From Nothophoma quercina (taxonomy: Eukaryota > Ascomycota > Dothideomycetes > Pleosporales > Didymellaceae): a stretch of 64,000 bases of DNA. Position numbers and translations under genes: made by a program. The stretch's first letter is position 1. Each line of letters opens with the position of its first letter. Below, piece after piece: positions 33,400 to 44,979 of the stretch. The stretch spans positions 1,054,001 through 1,118,000 of the forward strand of contig JAKIXB010000001.1 of the NCBI GenBank assembly GCA_021642125.1, in the 5' to 3' direction. The notes beneath the pieces are model-generated. The model was not told the DNA's origin and did not search any database. It worked only from the letters and a program-made list of their open reading frames with translations.

Positions 33400-33581
33400 G
33401 TCTGATACTTTGAAATTCGATGATTGGTAGACTGTTACTCAATGGCAGTGGTGCAAGTAAATGCGGCTGGAACTCCCGCGGCCGCCAGCGCGCTTCTGGC
33501 CTAGCTCCATTGCATCTCAAATGTCATGAGCTCTCCACCATCACTCTCCACACGCACCGCGCAATCGCGCAACCCACAACC
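33400..33581. promoter_or_regulatory. Bidirectional promoter between VMA22 and SURF1
   Basis: Only 182 bases lie between the two divergent ATGs, so both promoters and leaders must share this interval. The role is inferred from geometry, and no specific factor site is claimed. Confidence 0.6.
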
Positions 33582-34703
33582 ATGTCGAAACCACACCCTT
33601 TCCTGCGCCTGTTCAGGCAATACTCAACACAAACTTCCTCCGCGTTCACCCGCACCGCCAGAACAAACAATGGCCCGCAATGCACCCGCACACGCTTCAC
33701 TCGACCCTCCCAACCCAGCATAATCTTCTACCAACGCCGCTTCGCCCACGGCCCCGACGGCCTAGACCCAAACTTCGTCTCTATCCTCGACCGCCCGGCA
33801 AAAATGGCACGCGTAGGCAAACAACACGGGCCGGGCTTAATCATCCTCGCTATAATCCCTTTAACCGCTTTCCTCCTGGGATGCTGGCAAGTGCAGCGCC
33901 TAGGCTGGAAGACCGAGCTCATCGCGCGCTTCGAAGACCGTTTAACGTTTCCGCCGCTTGAGCTGCCGTTACGAATTGACGAGAGCATGGTCAACGACTT
34001 TGATTATAGGAAAGTGTATGCGAAGGGCGTGTTGCGACACGATCAGGAGATGTTGATTGGGCCGCGGTTGCAGGATGGAGAGGATGGGTATACAGTAGTG
34101 ACGCCTTTGGAGCGGTTTGATGAGAGAGGGAATAGTCATAAGATTCTGTGCTGTCGCGGGTGGATTAAGAAGGATGCGGCGAAGCAGTGGTTTAGGAAGA
34201 AGAACGGGGCGCTGCCGGAGGGCGAGGTCATGATTGAGGGGCTGCTGAGGGTACCGCCGAAGGGCAATATGTTTACGCCGAAGAATGAGCCAGAGAATGG
34301 AAGGTGGTTTTTTCCGAACGTGGAGGAGATGGCGGAGTGGAGTGGTAGTCAGAAGGTGTGGATTGAGGAGACGATGAGTAAGTTCTTGTCTTCGTGCCAT
34401 GTTGGTTTTAAAGTGATAGAGGGGTATCTAAAGGAGAACAGCACCGGATCTGCTCACCAACTACGAGCGCGAACCAAAGGGCATCCCAATTGGGCGGGCG
34501 CCAACAGTCAACCTGAGGAATAACCATACGCAGTACATCTTCACATGGTATGTCCCTGCATATTGCTCCTACTCCCATACGCCATGCTAAGACAACGCAG
34601 GTACGCCTTGAGTTTTGCCACGTCAATCATGTTCTGGATGGTTGTCAAGAAACCATTATCCGGCACCCAGCGACGCGTCCGCCACAGCTCAGAGTGGTCG
34701 TAG
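33582..34703 (+). CDS. SHY1: SURF1/Shy1, cytochrome c oxidase assembly factor
   Basis: This inner mitochondrial membrane protein helps build complex IV around Cox1. Exons are 33582-34377, 34442-34547 and 34601-34703, giving 334 residues. The N-terminus is basic and Ser/Thr-rich without acidic residues, as in a mitochondrial presequence. The first membrane helix is LIILAIIPLTAFLLGCW (about residues 86-102), followed by the signature QVQRLGWK. The central domain has FDYRKVYAKGVLRHDQEMLIGPR and CCRGWIKK. The C-terminus has NLRNNHTQYIFTWYALS and the second helix (FATSIMFWMVV), which only appears after splicing both introns. The longer upstream frame from 33420 has no ATG before 33582. The stop lies 42 bases from the convergent CENP-T stop. 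Confidence 0.93.
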
Positions 34704-34745
34704 AGCTCTCCACTCCACCTGACACGCGCGTCCACTCACCATGAT

Positions 34746-36504
34746 TCACTCATCATCCTCTTCTATAGTTGCCAAGCGTTTCCGCTTCTGGCCCTTGAGT
34801 TTAGGCTGAGGTTCCATTCGCAGCTGCTGCAGGAGTTCTCTGGGCAGCATTTTCTGTGCAAGCGAGAAGGTTGTTGTATTGCCGCTCGTCTTGCGGGTTC
34901 TGGTACTGTCAGCACTGTTGTACAAAACGAGAAGTCTGTACGTCTATGTACAGTAAGCATGAAGGAAGAATGTAACATACCGCCGCATGAGCGCCAATAC
35001 ATCGCTCTCCTCAATGACTTTGCGCCCGGCATGTTGTGCGTACGCAGCCAGATCGATACCGATTTGCTCGAAGAAGTCATCTGTTGTCTGCACAAGGGCG
35101 GCGAGGGCATCCTTGTTGAGCTGTGCTTTACTACCTTGTGATTTCATGAAGCTGAGCGCTAACTTTTTGATTGGCGCAGCAGGGAAGGAAGGGTAGTCCA
35201 GACCGACTCGTGACAGCTTGAGCTCTTTTTGCCGCGTTCCCATGCGTTTCTTAACCGAGGCTGGTGCTTCGGGGACTTGGAGACTGCGGTCTAGGGCGGA
35301 TTCTTCTTCACGGTACGCTGCTAATTCGGCGTCATTGTCTAAGCCAGCGTCCGACTCCCAACCCGTTATACCAAACGCATCCGTAGGTTCGTCTACATCC
35401 AGCACTGCTGTTGCTTCTGCTTCTGCGTCACCAAGAACAGGAGCATCGTCGTCCATCTCCAGATTATCGTCCACTTCTGCGAGGTCTGGCAGCGGTACAG
35501 TCTCGTCAAGTTCGATGTCTTCCCCGGGTTCTTCTTCTTCGATGGGCGCTCGTATCCGTTCCGGGATATGAAATCTAAACGTGGGTTCTTCTGTGTCATC
35601 GTTCGCTTGTCCAAAAACACCTAAATCTGCATCGCTGGACGGTCCGTCAGGCCGCCCTGTCAACGCTTCAACTGTGTCCTCATCTTCTTCTACAATCGTC
35701 TGATCGAGTAATGGATCAAAAGCGCCTGTGCGCCGGCGGTTGATAAACGCCCCATCGATCTCGAAATCCTCATTGACCGCACCCAGCTCGCTGAGATCAG
35801 CGAACCGCTCGCTCACCCTCCTGGAGTATCTGGGGTCTTCACTCAGAGCTCGCCGCCCGAACTCGAGCGATTGTACTGTGGCTCCGTCCACATCGTCTGG
35901 TAATTCGGGTAAAAGAGACTGTCTTGGTGGTCGTTCGTGAAAGCTATCATCATCGTACATGTCCTCCAACGGCATGCTAAGCCGAGGTGCTGCAACATCG
36001 GGGCTATCCGCGACTTCTGCAAGGTCTAGAGCGGAGTGTCGACTTCGGCGTGGCAGTGTTTGGGGTTCTGGTTCGACCGGGCGGCTATCGCGCGCAAGTG
36101 CTGTTGGACAGTCAGAACAGATGGGACTTGAACTAGTGAACTAACAGACCTCTGCTGAGGTTGCGCAGGAGGTCTCGGGGTGTCTCGCGCTGTACCCTTC
36201 CACTCCTGCGCCGATTGTTCCCTGGTGTTCGTGCAGCATTGGCCCGCTCTCTCAAGGCTCTGATCGCATGGGGTGTTGTCGGAGCCGCTCTGCGCGCTGA
36301 TATTGGTCGTGTCGCTGGCCCTCCCCGTGGTGTTCTTGCAGCGGTGCCCGGTGTTCGAAAGGTGGGTGTCTTGCGGCTTCCGGGTGTAGGGCCTGCGCTG
36401 ATTGCACGGCGGAACGGCGTGATGGGTTCAGTGCGCGCAGTGGCATCCGGTGTCGCAGCCACTTCTGGCGACAGGCGCTGCTTCTTGTGCGCAGACTCGG
36501 CCAT
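34746..36504 (-). CDS. Inner kinetochore protein CENP-T with C-terminal histone fold
   Basis: CENP-T pairs with CENP-W through a histone fold, binds centromeric DNA and recruits the Ndc80 complex with its N-terminus. Exons are 36504-36150, 36100-34981 and 34905-34746, giving 544 residues. The N-terminus is basic and rich in TP sites (TPGSRKTPTFRTPG), with RETPRDLLRNLSR. The middle is very acidic. The histone fold runs from about residue 415 (RVGLDYPSFPAAPIKKLA, LNKDALAALVQTTDDFFEQI) to about 492, with AGRKVIEESDVLALMRR near its end. The last exon adds FSLAQKMLPRELLQQLRM, the family's extra helices. The yeast equivalent is Cnn1, but similarity outside the fold is low, so I give no symbol. The gene is divergent from CMS1. 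Confidence 0.9.
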
Positions 36505-36703
36505 AGTTGTGCAATTGTAAGAATTCAACACAAGCCGTGCTTGTTGATGGACGTCGATCAACAGGGAAGGCGCGTTCGCGCGCGACGGGACTAGACCGAC
36601 AGAGCTAGCGTGCCTTCCTTATCGATTACCATCGGACTTTTTGGAACTTTTCCTGTTGCACGCTGCGCTGTTCCAGATCTTCACGCAAAACATAAGCAAC
36701 AAC
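36505..36703. promoter_or_regulatory. Bidirectional promoter between CENP-T and CMS1
   Basis: The two ATGs are divergent and 199 bases apart, so regulatory sites must be shared or interleaved. This is inferred from geometry. Confidence 0.6.
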
Positions 36704-37636
36704 ATGTCAGACTCGGATTCTGAAGGAGGGGTTCCCCTGATTGAAGCAGAGTTCGACGTCACAGCAAACTCGAAAAAGAGAAAGGCGGAAGCAGATCTCG
36801 AAGGTGCTATCGACAGCAAGAAAGAGAAGAAGAAGGCAAAGAGGAAACAGAAGAAGCAGGCCAAAGCAAAGAACATTGATGAGGATGACTTGGATCAAGA
36901 GTTGGGCGTGAATCATGCTTTCGAGCACATGGACGGACAGTTGGTGGCCGACTACGTCAATGCTCGAACACGACTGTACGGCAAGGACTTGAGTAGTGTC
37001 GAGCTTGAAGACAAGTTCATTCCTGGTATGTCTTCTTTCCGTGTTTTTCTTTTGCAAGATACTGACTCAAATAGCGCGCACAATCTACGATAGTACCAGC
37101 TACACAGAGCTTCGAAAACTGGACAATCTTCCAGCTTTTCTCAAGAAGCAATTTGGCGCGCTGAAACCTACCTCAAATAAGCCACCAGGAGCACCGCACA
37201 CCATTGTCGTCACAGCGTCTGGTATTCGAGCAGCCGATGTATGCAGGTCGCTGAAGACTGGCCTGCCAAAGCAGGGCATCAAAGATCCCAAGGTCGAGAA
37301 GCTGTTCGCAAAGCATATGAAGCTCGCCGAGCAAGTTGCGAGTTTGAAGAAGAACAGGTACGTCAGTAGAGATGATGTCGTGGGTACTGCTAATTGTTGT
37401 GCAGAGTAGACTATGGTGTAGGGACACCCGACCGCCTATCTGCGCTCCTCGACGAGAAGGCCCTTTCCACAGAGAATCTCAAGCGGGTGGTGGTCGATGT
37501 CTCATACATTGATCAGAAGAAGCGCGGCATTCTCGACATGAAAGACTTGCACGAGCCTCTGATCAAGTTGCTGCTAAGGACAGAGTTCCTGGGCGAAGAC
37601 AAGCAGGCTGGCGACGAGTTGTTTGTGTTTTACTGA
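36704..37636 (+). CDS. CMS1: Cms1-like small-subunit processome protein
   Basis: Cms1/CMSS1 proteins associate with the 90S pre-ribosome in the nucleolus. Exons are 36704-37025, 37075-37357 and 37405-37636, giving 278 residues. The N-terminus is acidic, then strongly Lys-rich (KKEKKKAKRKQKKQAKAK), fitting nucleolar location. The core has a degenerate helicase-like fold with IVVTASGIRAADVCRSLK, then VGTPDRLSALLDEKAL and LKRVVVDVSYIDQKKRGI. The VGTPDRL motif resembles helicase motif Ib, while no Walker A site is seen, as expected for this family. Splice phases agree, and the introns have short canonical ends. Confidence 0.88.
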
Positions 37637-38773
37637 AATACGATGTATTGTCAGAGTGAGAGAGTTCCGGCGGAGTTGCACCAAGATACCCAAAGTTAGA
37701 TAGCCTGAAATAAATTCCACGAGATCAGCCACCAGGCTCGGACATGAAATAAAGCCCGGTCCTGCTAGACTCAGGACTCGCTGTCTCGGAAGTGCGGGCT
37801 CAAAACATGCGCTGATGCACCATGGCACTCGCACCATGCATGGACGCTGTGATTCGGTGGGCGCAAACGCAAAACTTAGAAACCCACATGTTTGCCGTGC
37901 AGCAGTGTGCAGGCGAATAGAAAGCAGGAGCGAGGAAAAGTGCAGGCAGAGGCCGAATCACAGCGCTGGAACGTCAACAATAGGTAGGAGACGTCGAGCA
38001 GGACCCACTGTCTTTGACGTGAGCAAATCCGTAATGCGTGTCGAGGTGCATGCCGCTGTGGCTGATCCTTGGAATAGCGAGGTTGGATGAGCGGTGACCA
38101 GGACTTGCAAGGCAGGTGTAAACACTGTCTACCGTGCGGGCGAGGGCCACTCAGGACGAGCAGCGCAACTGGGCGAGCAAGCGGCACCTGCTGTCGATCC
38201 GTGCGCCGTGCCTATCAGGACATCGCAGAGGCATGGCTGGACGTGTCCGAGAGTCGTGGGCGCGAGGTGTCGCAGGCCTGTTTGAAGTGAGGGCTCCTGC
38301 CGCTGAACAAAAGCGAGCGCAGCGCCCAGTGCATCTGCGAGCAACTGCGTCTACCGTCTACCGTCTACATATCACCCGTCCCTCTGTGCACGTCTCGGCC
38401 CTGCCATACGAGCGACGAACTATTGCGACCTTGACCACCAGCAGGCCATATCAACCCCCTCCCGCACTGGCCACTTACTCGCGCTTCCTGCACCTCGCTA
38501 GGTTCTCAACCCGCCGCGCCAAGCTTGCCCCTTCGTGCAGGATAGCTCCCGTTCCTCTGCAGAAGCCGCGAAAATCGAAAAGAGCTGTGCTTCCTGCCTG
38601 ACGACTCCCCATACTGCCCATCGTCTCTCAGCCGCCCACCCCGCGCCGTAGCACCGCCAGCTCCACCGACTCGCCGAGTCCCAAGCCGCGCCCCCAGAGC
38701 CTCCGCCGAACAGGGCTCACGTACCCGCATATCTACCTACAACCCTAATCAGACGACGCGTCGCTAATACACA
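37637..38773. other. Intergenic, presumed RAC1 promoter and leader
   Basis: The frames here (the longest at 38134-38601) lack motifs. The last 400 bases are rich in C and CT runs, as in leaders of highly expressed fungal genes. I see no RNA gene. Confidence 0.5.
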
Positions 38774-39625
38774 ATGGCTGCTCCTGCCACCCAATCCTTG
38801 AAGGTGCGCACATACACATCGCTGCGTGGTGCTTGTTGACTGACAACTGCCAGTGTGTCGTGACCGGTGACGGTGCCGTAGGCAAAGTGAGCCACCGCGT
38901 GCTGCTGTGCCGCCGAACTGCTGGCTAACTGGACAGACATGTCTCCTTATCTCCTACACAACAAATGCCTTCCCCGGCGAGTACATTCCGACTGTGTGAG
39001 TCTGGCCGAATAGAGGTAGCACCGACACCGGAGCTAACATGACCCCAGCTTCGACAACTACTCGGCGAATGTTATGGTTGATGGCAAGCCTATCAGCTTA
39101 GGACTATGGGATACTGCTGGACAGGAAGATTACGACAGACTGCGTCCGCTCTCGTACCCCCAGACAGATGTGTTCCTCATTTGCTTCTCCATTGTCAGCC
39201 CGCCGTCGTTTGACAACGTCAAGGCGAAGGTGAGTTCCAACGTCCGACTGCTATCATCACGCAATTGACCGTGCCCAGTGGTATCCCGAGATTGACCACC
39301 ACGCACCGGGCGTGCCCATCATCCTTGTCGGTACGAAGCTCGACCTGCGAGACGACGAGGGCACCAAGGAGTCGCTCAGGCAAAAGAAGATGGCGCCAAT
39401 CCAGTACGAGCAGGCGGTCATGGTCGCCAAGGAGATCAAGGCACAAAAGTACTTGGAGTGCTCTGCTCTCACACAGCGGAACTTGAAGAGTGTTTTCGAC
39501 GAGGCAATTCGGTGCGTATCTCGAGTCTGAGCCGAAGCCCTAAGCTAACAGCACGCAGCGCCGTCCTGAGCCCCCGCCCTCAACAATCGCAGCAGAAGAA
39601 GAAGAGCAAGTGCACTATCCTGTAA
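38774..39625 (+). CDS. RAC1: Rho-family GTPase Rac1
   Basis: This small GTPase controls polarised growth, branching and NADPH oxidase in filamentous fungi. Six exons (38774-38803, 38854-38886, 38937-38995, 39049-39229, 39279-39511, 39559-39625) give 200 residues. The P-loop GDGAVGKT is at 15-22, the effector loop is EYIPTVFDNY, switch II is WDTAGQEDYDRLRPLSYPQT, TKLD gives base specificity, and ECSALTQRNLKSVFDEAIRA follows. The tail KKKSKCTIL has a polybasic patch and a CAAX box with Cys197, predicted to be geranylgeranylated. The insert region (APGVPIILVGTKLD, KKMAPIQYEQAVMVAKEI) is that of Rac and not of fungal Cdc42. The Thr before the P-loop (VVTGDG) is usual for fungal Rac. Confidence 0.96.
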
Positions 39626-40387
39626 GCGGCGACACGCGCAGCAGATACGGCGGGAACCTGGCGTAATCGTGGACATCCGGGAGCTTGAATATAATGCGTC
39701 CGTCGAACCCAGGGCCGACCTGCAGAAACGAACATACCCAAACACCCCAGCACACTCCCACAGTGAGCGATCTCACTGGTGCTGTTTCTCTCATACCCTC
39801 ATACATCGGCATCTGCTTGATACCATCTTGCATACTTCTCGTGCGGCGGATCGGACAGGGGCAGTCTCTACGCTTACGAGCTCGTTTTTGCTGCATTACT
39901 CTCCTTTGGCGCGGTGGACTGCGGATTTGATATTAGCATTTACGATAGACCTTTGTCTTCTGAATATCACGCATTGGTTTCTGACAACAATCTAAGCTCG
40001 GAACTCGTGAAGTTTGCATGTTGTTACAGAGGGCGCTTTTGCAATAGCCGGACCTTGCATCTCATTTGAATACCGCAGCCTGGAGCTTACAACCTTCACT
40101 ATAGATGGGGTACGGCTATCCAAACCTCAAATATTATAATGATCCTAACATGCTGTACATCTTTAATTAATTCTGCTGCCTGGTTGAGCATCCAGACCGT
40201 AATGTTAGTATTCAGCCAATCAGGGAGCTTACGTCGCGCATAACGCCGCTAAGCTTTCCCGCGCGGATCTTTCCAGAAGTCGACCTCGGACACTCTTCAT
40301 CTTCAATTCGCCTTCGACATCACCACCGCAACACCACCCAATTCACCTCCAAACCCCTACCCAAACAACACCCATCTATCAGCAATC
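39626..40387. other. Intergenic, promoter of the MIX17-like gene
   Basis: No gene is seen. The 70 bases before 40388 are made almost only of C, A and T (CACCACCGCAACACCACCC), consistent with an unstructured leader. Confidence 0.5.
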
Positions 40388-40949
40388 ATGCCTCGCCAGC
40401 GTGGAGGAGCCGCCCCTGTCCGCCCCAGGCCTACTGTGCCTGCTGCGAAGCCCGCAACCACCGCCCCAGCACCCGCTCGCCAGCACTCGACTGCTGCGGC
40501 ACCAGCTGCTTCTCCTGCCGCCCCTGCTGCTCCCCCTGCGGCTGCCACACCCCAGGGTCCTGGTCTCTTCGGCCAGATGGCTTCCACCGCTGCGTAAGTT
40601 CTGACCCAGTTCCCAAGACTCTCTTCCTGCAATACCCGCACCCACGTCATATACATGCAACATATACTGACATCTCCACAGCGGTGTCGCAGTCGGATCT
40701 TCCATCGGCCATGCCGTCGGCGGCTGGTTCGGTGGTGGCAGCAGCGCGCCTGCCGAGGCGTCGCCCCAGAGCGCCGAGTTCCAGCAGCAGCACCAGGTCA
40801 ACACTTCGTCGCAGGCGCAGGCCGGGCCTTGCGCTGAGAACGTCAACTCTTTCCGCAAGTGCATGGACGAGAACCAGGGTAGCTTGACAATCTGCGGGTG
40901 GTACCTGGATCAGCTGAAGGCTTGCCAGGCTGCGGCTGGTCAGTACTAG
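40388..40949 (+). CDS. MIX17: Twin CX9C mitochondrial protein, MIX17/CHCHD2-like
   Basis: This family sits in the mitochondrial intermembrane space and is imported by Mia40-dependent oxidation. Exons are 40388-40593 and 40682-40949, giving 157 residues. The N-terminus is basic and Ala/Pro-rich (MPRQRGGAAPVRPRP). A glycine-rich hydrophobic segment follows (GLFGQMASTAAGVAVGSSIG, then HAVGGWFGG). Two CX9C pairs lie at Cys119/Cys129 and Cys140/Cys150, forming the expected CHCH hairpin (CAENVNSFRKC and CGWYLDQLKAC). The intron falls in the conserved Ala-Ala-Gly-Val segment. The yeast name is used because the layout matches; direct orthology was not tested. Confidence 0.92.
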
Positions 40950-41107
40950 AGTGTAGTACAAAGAGATGGAGTGTAGAGGAAGAGAAGAACAAGATTTAGG
41001 GAGAACTTGCATATTTGCGTTGCATCCATGAAAATGTAATATAAGAGCATCTGAATCGCCACTTCGATTCACTCATTTTGGAATCAGCTGTTGTACATCC
41101 TGTCTCG

Positions 41108-42278
41108 CTAGAATTCGCAGCCAGACGGTCCCATGGGTCCTTCCGCTGCCGCTCGCGTCATCACAACGTTCTTCTTCGACTTCAACATCGCAAATCCCGG
41201 TCTTTCTGGACTCAGCAACCTACTCACATCATTGAGTTCCATGCCTATCGCCCTTCCCTTACCCCTGGTCTCGCCTATCTCGTCGGACCCAGAGCCCTTC
41301 GAGCCCCTCGATCTGTCGCTCAGTTTGAACGTGGCTTCCTCTGAGCCAAGGCCCATTCTGTCACTTTCATAGCTCTGCATCAGTGGCCGTAGATATGGGA
41401 CTACGCACGACACTATTGTGTAGCCGATGCCCAGCTGCGTGGCTGCTTGGATGCGGGCGATATGAATTGCCGACGTTGGTGCGCTGACGTATACGAAGAT
41501 TAGACGTATCAACATTATAGCGATATTCGGGAGCCGGGATGAGAAGGCGCCAACGACTGTGTACTTTGCTTGGGCGGACATGGAGCGTGACCAGACCATG
41601 TACACACTCGCACCGACGAGACACGCTTCGAGGAGCATGTCAAAGATGGAGATGTACAGCCATCTCGCAGTCTATGACCGTTAGTCTGAATCATATAATT
41701 ACAGTTTCTTGCGAGAGACAGGGAGACTTACATATCCCTTACATCTCCCCAACAAATCCCGACATCCAAACCCTTCGGTAAAGAGACTTGATACCACCCA
41801 CGCCCCGGATAACCCAACAAGCCCCCCACGCAGCCCTCTCTTGCCTCTTGAACGGCGTAAGCCACACAAATATCAACGCACAACTCACTTTACTCAGCCC
41901 TAGCGCGAGGATATACAACAACGTCCCCGCCAGCACTCCCCTCTCCAAGATCTCCACCTCTCCAACCGTCAATAATTCAACACTCTTCCCCAGCCCCCCA
42001 TCAACGAGCCAAAGCGTGACTGAGACCTCGGCTAATGCAAAGATAGTGGCGGCGTAGAATGCGCAGTCGTCGCAGCGCTGGGTGCTGGCGTTTCGACGTA
42101 TGTACAAGCGGACGAGGATGCTGAGGAGGACGAGACCGAGGGAGAAGCCGGTCAGAATGGCAATTATGCCGGTTTGATTTGTTGGTGTTACGGAGGTGAG
42201 TGGTGGGCGGATGACCGTTGTTGAGATAGGCGTTGGTGTCGAGGTCGGGGACATGGTTGAGAGGGTTATGTGATGCAT
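41108..42278 (-). CDS. SAT4/PTH11-like integral membrane protein, apparently missing one helix
   Basis: These fungal rhodopsin-fold-like proteins are predicted plasma membrane receptors; only a few, such as Pth11, have known roles. Exons 42278-41743 and 41663-41108 give 363 residues. Helices are seen at TGIIAILTGFSLGLVLLSIL, YAATIFALAEVSVTLWLVD and LLYILALGLSKVSCALIFVW (the LSK-S motif is typical). After the join come WLYISIFDMLLEACLVGASV and GAFSSRLPNIAIMLIRLIFV. The last helix lies near LGIGYTIVSCVVPYLRPLMQ, and the family PFM-like end is PLMQSY. The helix and Cys-bearing loop usually found between the third and fifth helices are absent, and the genomic space is too short for them. The join at 41743/41663 keeps phase but is inferred. 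Confidence 0.7.
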
Positions 42279-42772
42279 TGTGAGAGCTCATTTGGTGGCG
42301 GGTTTTGAAGTCCTGGAGAATGCGATGCATCACCTCATGCTTGAGAGAGCTTGATGCCCCGTCAGTATGGCAGTTCTTTGAAGTGTGTCCGTACCTTTGC
42401 GTACGTCAGTTGTTGGTGACGCTTCCAGTAAGGTAGCAGGAGCCATTAATGTCGGTCACGCAAAGCGCCGTTCTCTCTAGCTACCGATCAGGAGTATTTA
42501 GATCTAGGTAAGGAATCACAGTTTTGAACGAGACAGGCATCGGCTGGCACATGTGCCGAAGGTGTGCCTTTTGTTACACTAATGCCGCGTGCGGATGTGA
42601 GCTTGTGCTTCCAGCCACAGACCCGACGGAATGGGACAAAGAGCCAACCACGTGCGCCGGGATAAGGGTCACGGGAAGAGTTCTGCATGAATTTAGAGTG
42701 TGTAGATCATGTAGAGATCTAGCAGAATGCTTCAGGTCTGAGTGTGGACTGGATATTGACTGTTTTGCTAAT
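42279..42772. other. Intergenic with one Cys-rich open frame
   Basis: This lies between two minus-strand genes. A plus-strand frame, 42524-42856, encodes 110 residues with 12 Cys, several as CxxC, but has no signal peptide and runs into the permease 3' end. It is treated as doubtful. Confidence 0.4.
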
Positions 42773-44637
42773 TCACAGAGTCGTTCCCGAAAGATTTCTG
42801 ACGACCTTGACCGGCCCTATATATACATGCTTTCCCTGAATGTGATACATAATTAAGCATGATGCGAAGACAGAGACGAACACCACCACAGCCCAGTTGA
42901 AGTTCTCTGCATCTATATGCGCATACGTGGGCCAAAAGCTCCAGAAGCATGCGAACAGCACATACATCAGTCCAACGATATTAATAATCACACCCCATCT
43001 GCCCAGACTCCACCTTGCATTGGGCAGAGAAGCTGGCCATGTGAGTCGTCGGTAGAGTATGCATGATAGGCTGACTGCGTAGGTGAACATCAGGCTCACG
43101 ACCTGCAAGCTCACAATCGCGTTGAACGCGGTCGTGGAACCGATGTTAATCAACGTCAGCAATGCGGCGACGAGCGAAGAGAGTAGCACCGCGTTACTCG
43201 GAATTTCCTTCTTCTTGTCCACCTTGGCAATCCACCCGGAAAACGGCAAACCTCGATCTCTTGCAAACGCGAACGTCTGTCTTGCGGTGCTGGCCCCAAA
43301 GTTGACGTTTGCTGCACTGACCAGTAGCAGTACGATGATTGTAAGTGCGTTAACACCCTCCAGACTCAACGCATTGCTGAAGACATACAGGAATGGGTAA
43401 CCGGAGGGATGCGAGATTGCGGCTTCCACATCGTCGATGGCGAAGAGAAAGCTGATCAGAAACACAATGGCCATAATGCTGTTTGCGAAGTAGGACCAGA
43501 ATAGTGAGATAGGCACGTAGCGTGAGGCGTCGCGAACTTCCTCGGCCATATGGGCTGTTGCGTCTGAGCCTGTGAAGGACGATCAGCGTTGGTACTCTTG
43601 CAGAAGATTGGTGACGTATACGCACCGAGAACGGAATATATGGCAGAGATCTGGCCAACCATGAGCGACAGCCCGAGAGAGCTCCAATCACCCGCGTTGG
43701 AGAAACCTGTGGATACGTCTTTGGCCGTTCGGTGCGGCGCTAAGCACCATAGTGTCACGACGATTGCAAGGAAAGCGAGGACGTGGACGACCATTAGTCC
43801 GTTTTGCACTCGAGGCCAGATATCGTGGCCCCAGATATTACAGATGTAGATGATGAGGATCTGCTATGCTCATTAGACTCTGCAATTTGAGGGTAGTTGG
43901 CCAGAGTTTACCATTGCGAAGACGAAGAGCGTGCCTTCCCACCGCTGAGGTTCGTACGTAGGATTGTTCACAACGATCATAGCTTGTGCAATGGTGCCCG
44001 CTAGGAAACAGTCCGCTGCATTGCCCGCTTGCCAGGAAAGAGTCGACATCCATCCTACGACATACGAAAGCAACTGTTGATATTCTGGTGGTGCAAATTC
44101 AGACACCCAGTGATACTGACCACCAGATGTTGGAGCCCTGTGTCCAATCAGTATACATGGCTAATTATGTCGCGGTTCATATGCTGAAGCTCACATCGAA
44201 GCCATCTCTGCTAAGCTCAGCTCGACAAAAGTGAAGCCAACGAATGTCCAGATGTAGCTCCAGAACAGCCCAGCAAGTCCGCCGTTCACAAGGCCTTGGG
44301 TGCAGGCGATCATCAGGTATTCCCATGTCGCAGTCAAGATGATGGCGAAGCTCAGCGCGGACAGTGGACGGTAGTTGCGCTGTTTAAGACAGTCAGCAAA
44401 GTTAGGAGTGGACTCAACAGAGCGTACCTTAAGCTCCTGTATCTTGCCCATGCGGTACATGTCCTCTTCATCGCAGATAGTGGTGCCATCTTTCTTCTTA
44501 CATTCGACAGTCATGGGCTCGATGAAATCATCGTTAAGGAAGTCGACCAGAGCAATCTCCCTCGAAACATTATTGTGAAACCTGTACGGGTTCTTCGGCT
44601 TGATAGGATTTATAGGCAAGTTCTCGGAGTCAGACAT
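42773..44637 (-). CDS. APC-superfamily amino-acid/GABA permease
   Basis: This is a plasma membrane importer of amino acids, GABA or choline; the substrate cannot be set from sequence. Exons are 44637-44428, 44379-44195, 44137-43912, 43863-43626 and 43569-42773, giving 551 residues with about 12 helices. Family marks are SALSFAIILTATWEYL in helix 1 and LAEMASMAPTSGGQYHWVSE after helix 2, where an intron splits the second Met codon of EMASM. Further marks are TAHMAEEVRDASRYVP and FARDRGLPFSGW. The N-terminus is unusually long (about 70 residues before helix 1) and carries ECKKKDGTTICDEEDMYRMG. The C-terminus is KHVYIGPVKVVRN, as in fungal GABA-permease-like proteins. A longer upstream frame to 44799 adds residues unlike the family. 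Confidence 0.9.
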
Positions 44638-44979
44638 GCTGAGCGAGTGTGTGTTACATTGTGAGACTTGGACAATGTACAAATGTCTATATCTTGTTGT
44701 CAAGGGCTGTTGTTGATGGAATGCGCTGGGACTGGCACACCAATGGTGCTCACGCAAGAGTTGAGAACAAAGAATTCCGGCAACCTGGTTCGCACGCAAC
44801 TACTCTCAATCGCCGAACCTGAAGTATGCTACACGTCTTATCAGTAACAATAATAGGTCTCTTGATCGTCGTTCCTTCGGTTCAATGGTCGCTGGAGTGC
44901 ATTGATCGAAACCCTAATATAGAGAAGGATCGGTATTTGGGTTCATATCCGTCGTGCCGTCCTCGGCACCACATACTGT
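44638..44979. other. Short intergenic between permease start and hydrolase end
   Basis: Nothing recognised. It includes the permease promoter and the hydrolase 3' flank. Confidence 0.5.

Noticed and set aside
36161..36520. 119-codon plus frame with hydrophobic stretches
   Set aside because: It is antisense to CENP-T exon 1, which has clear family motifs.
38134..38601. 155-codon plus frame upstream of RAC1
   Set aside because: Low-complexity leader-like DNA; no conserved motif and no plausible start context.
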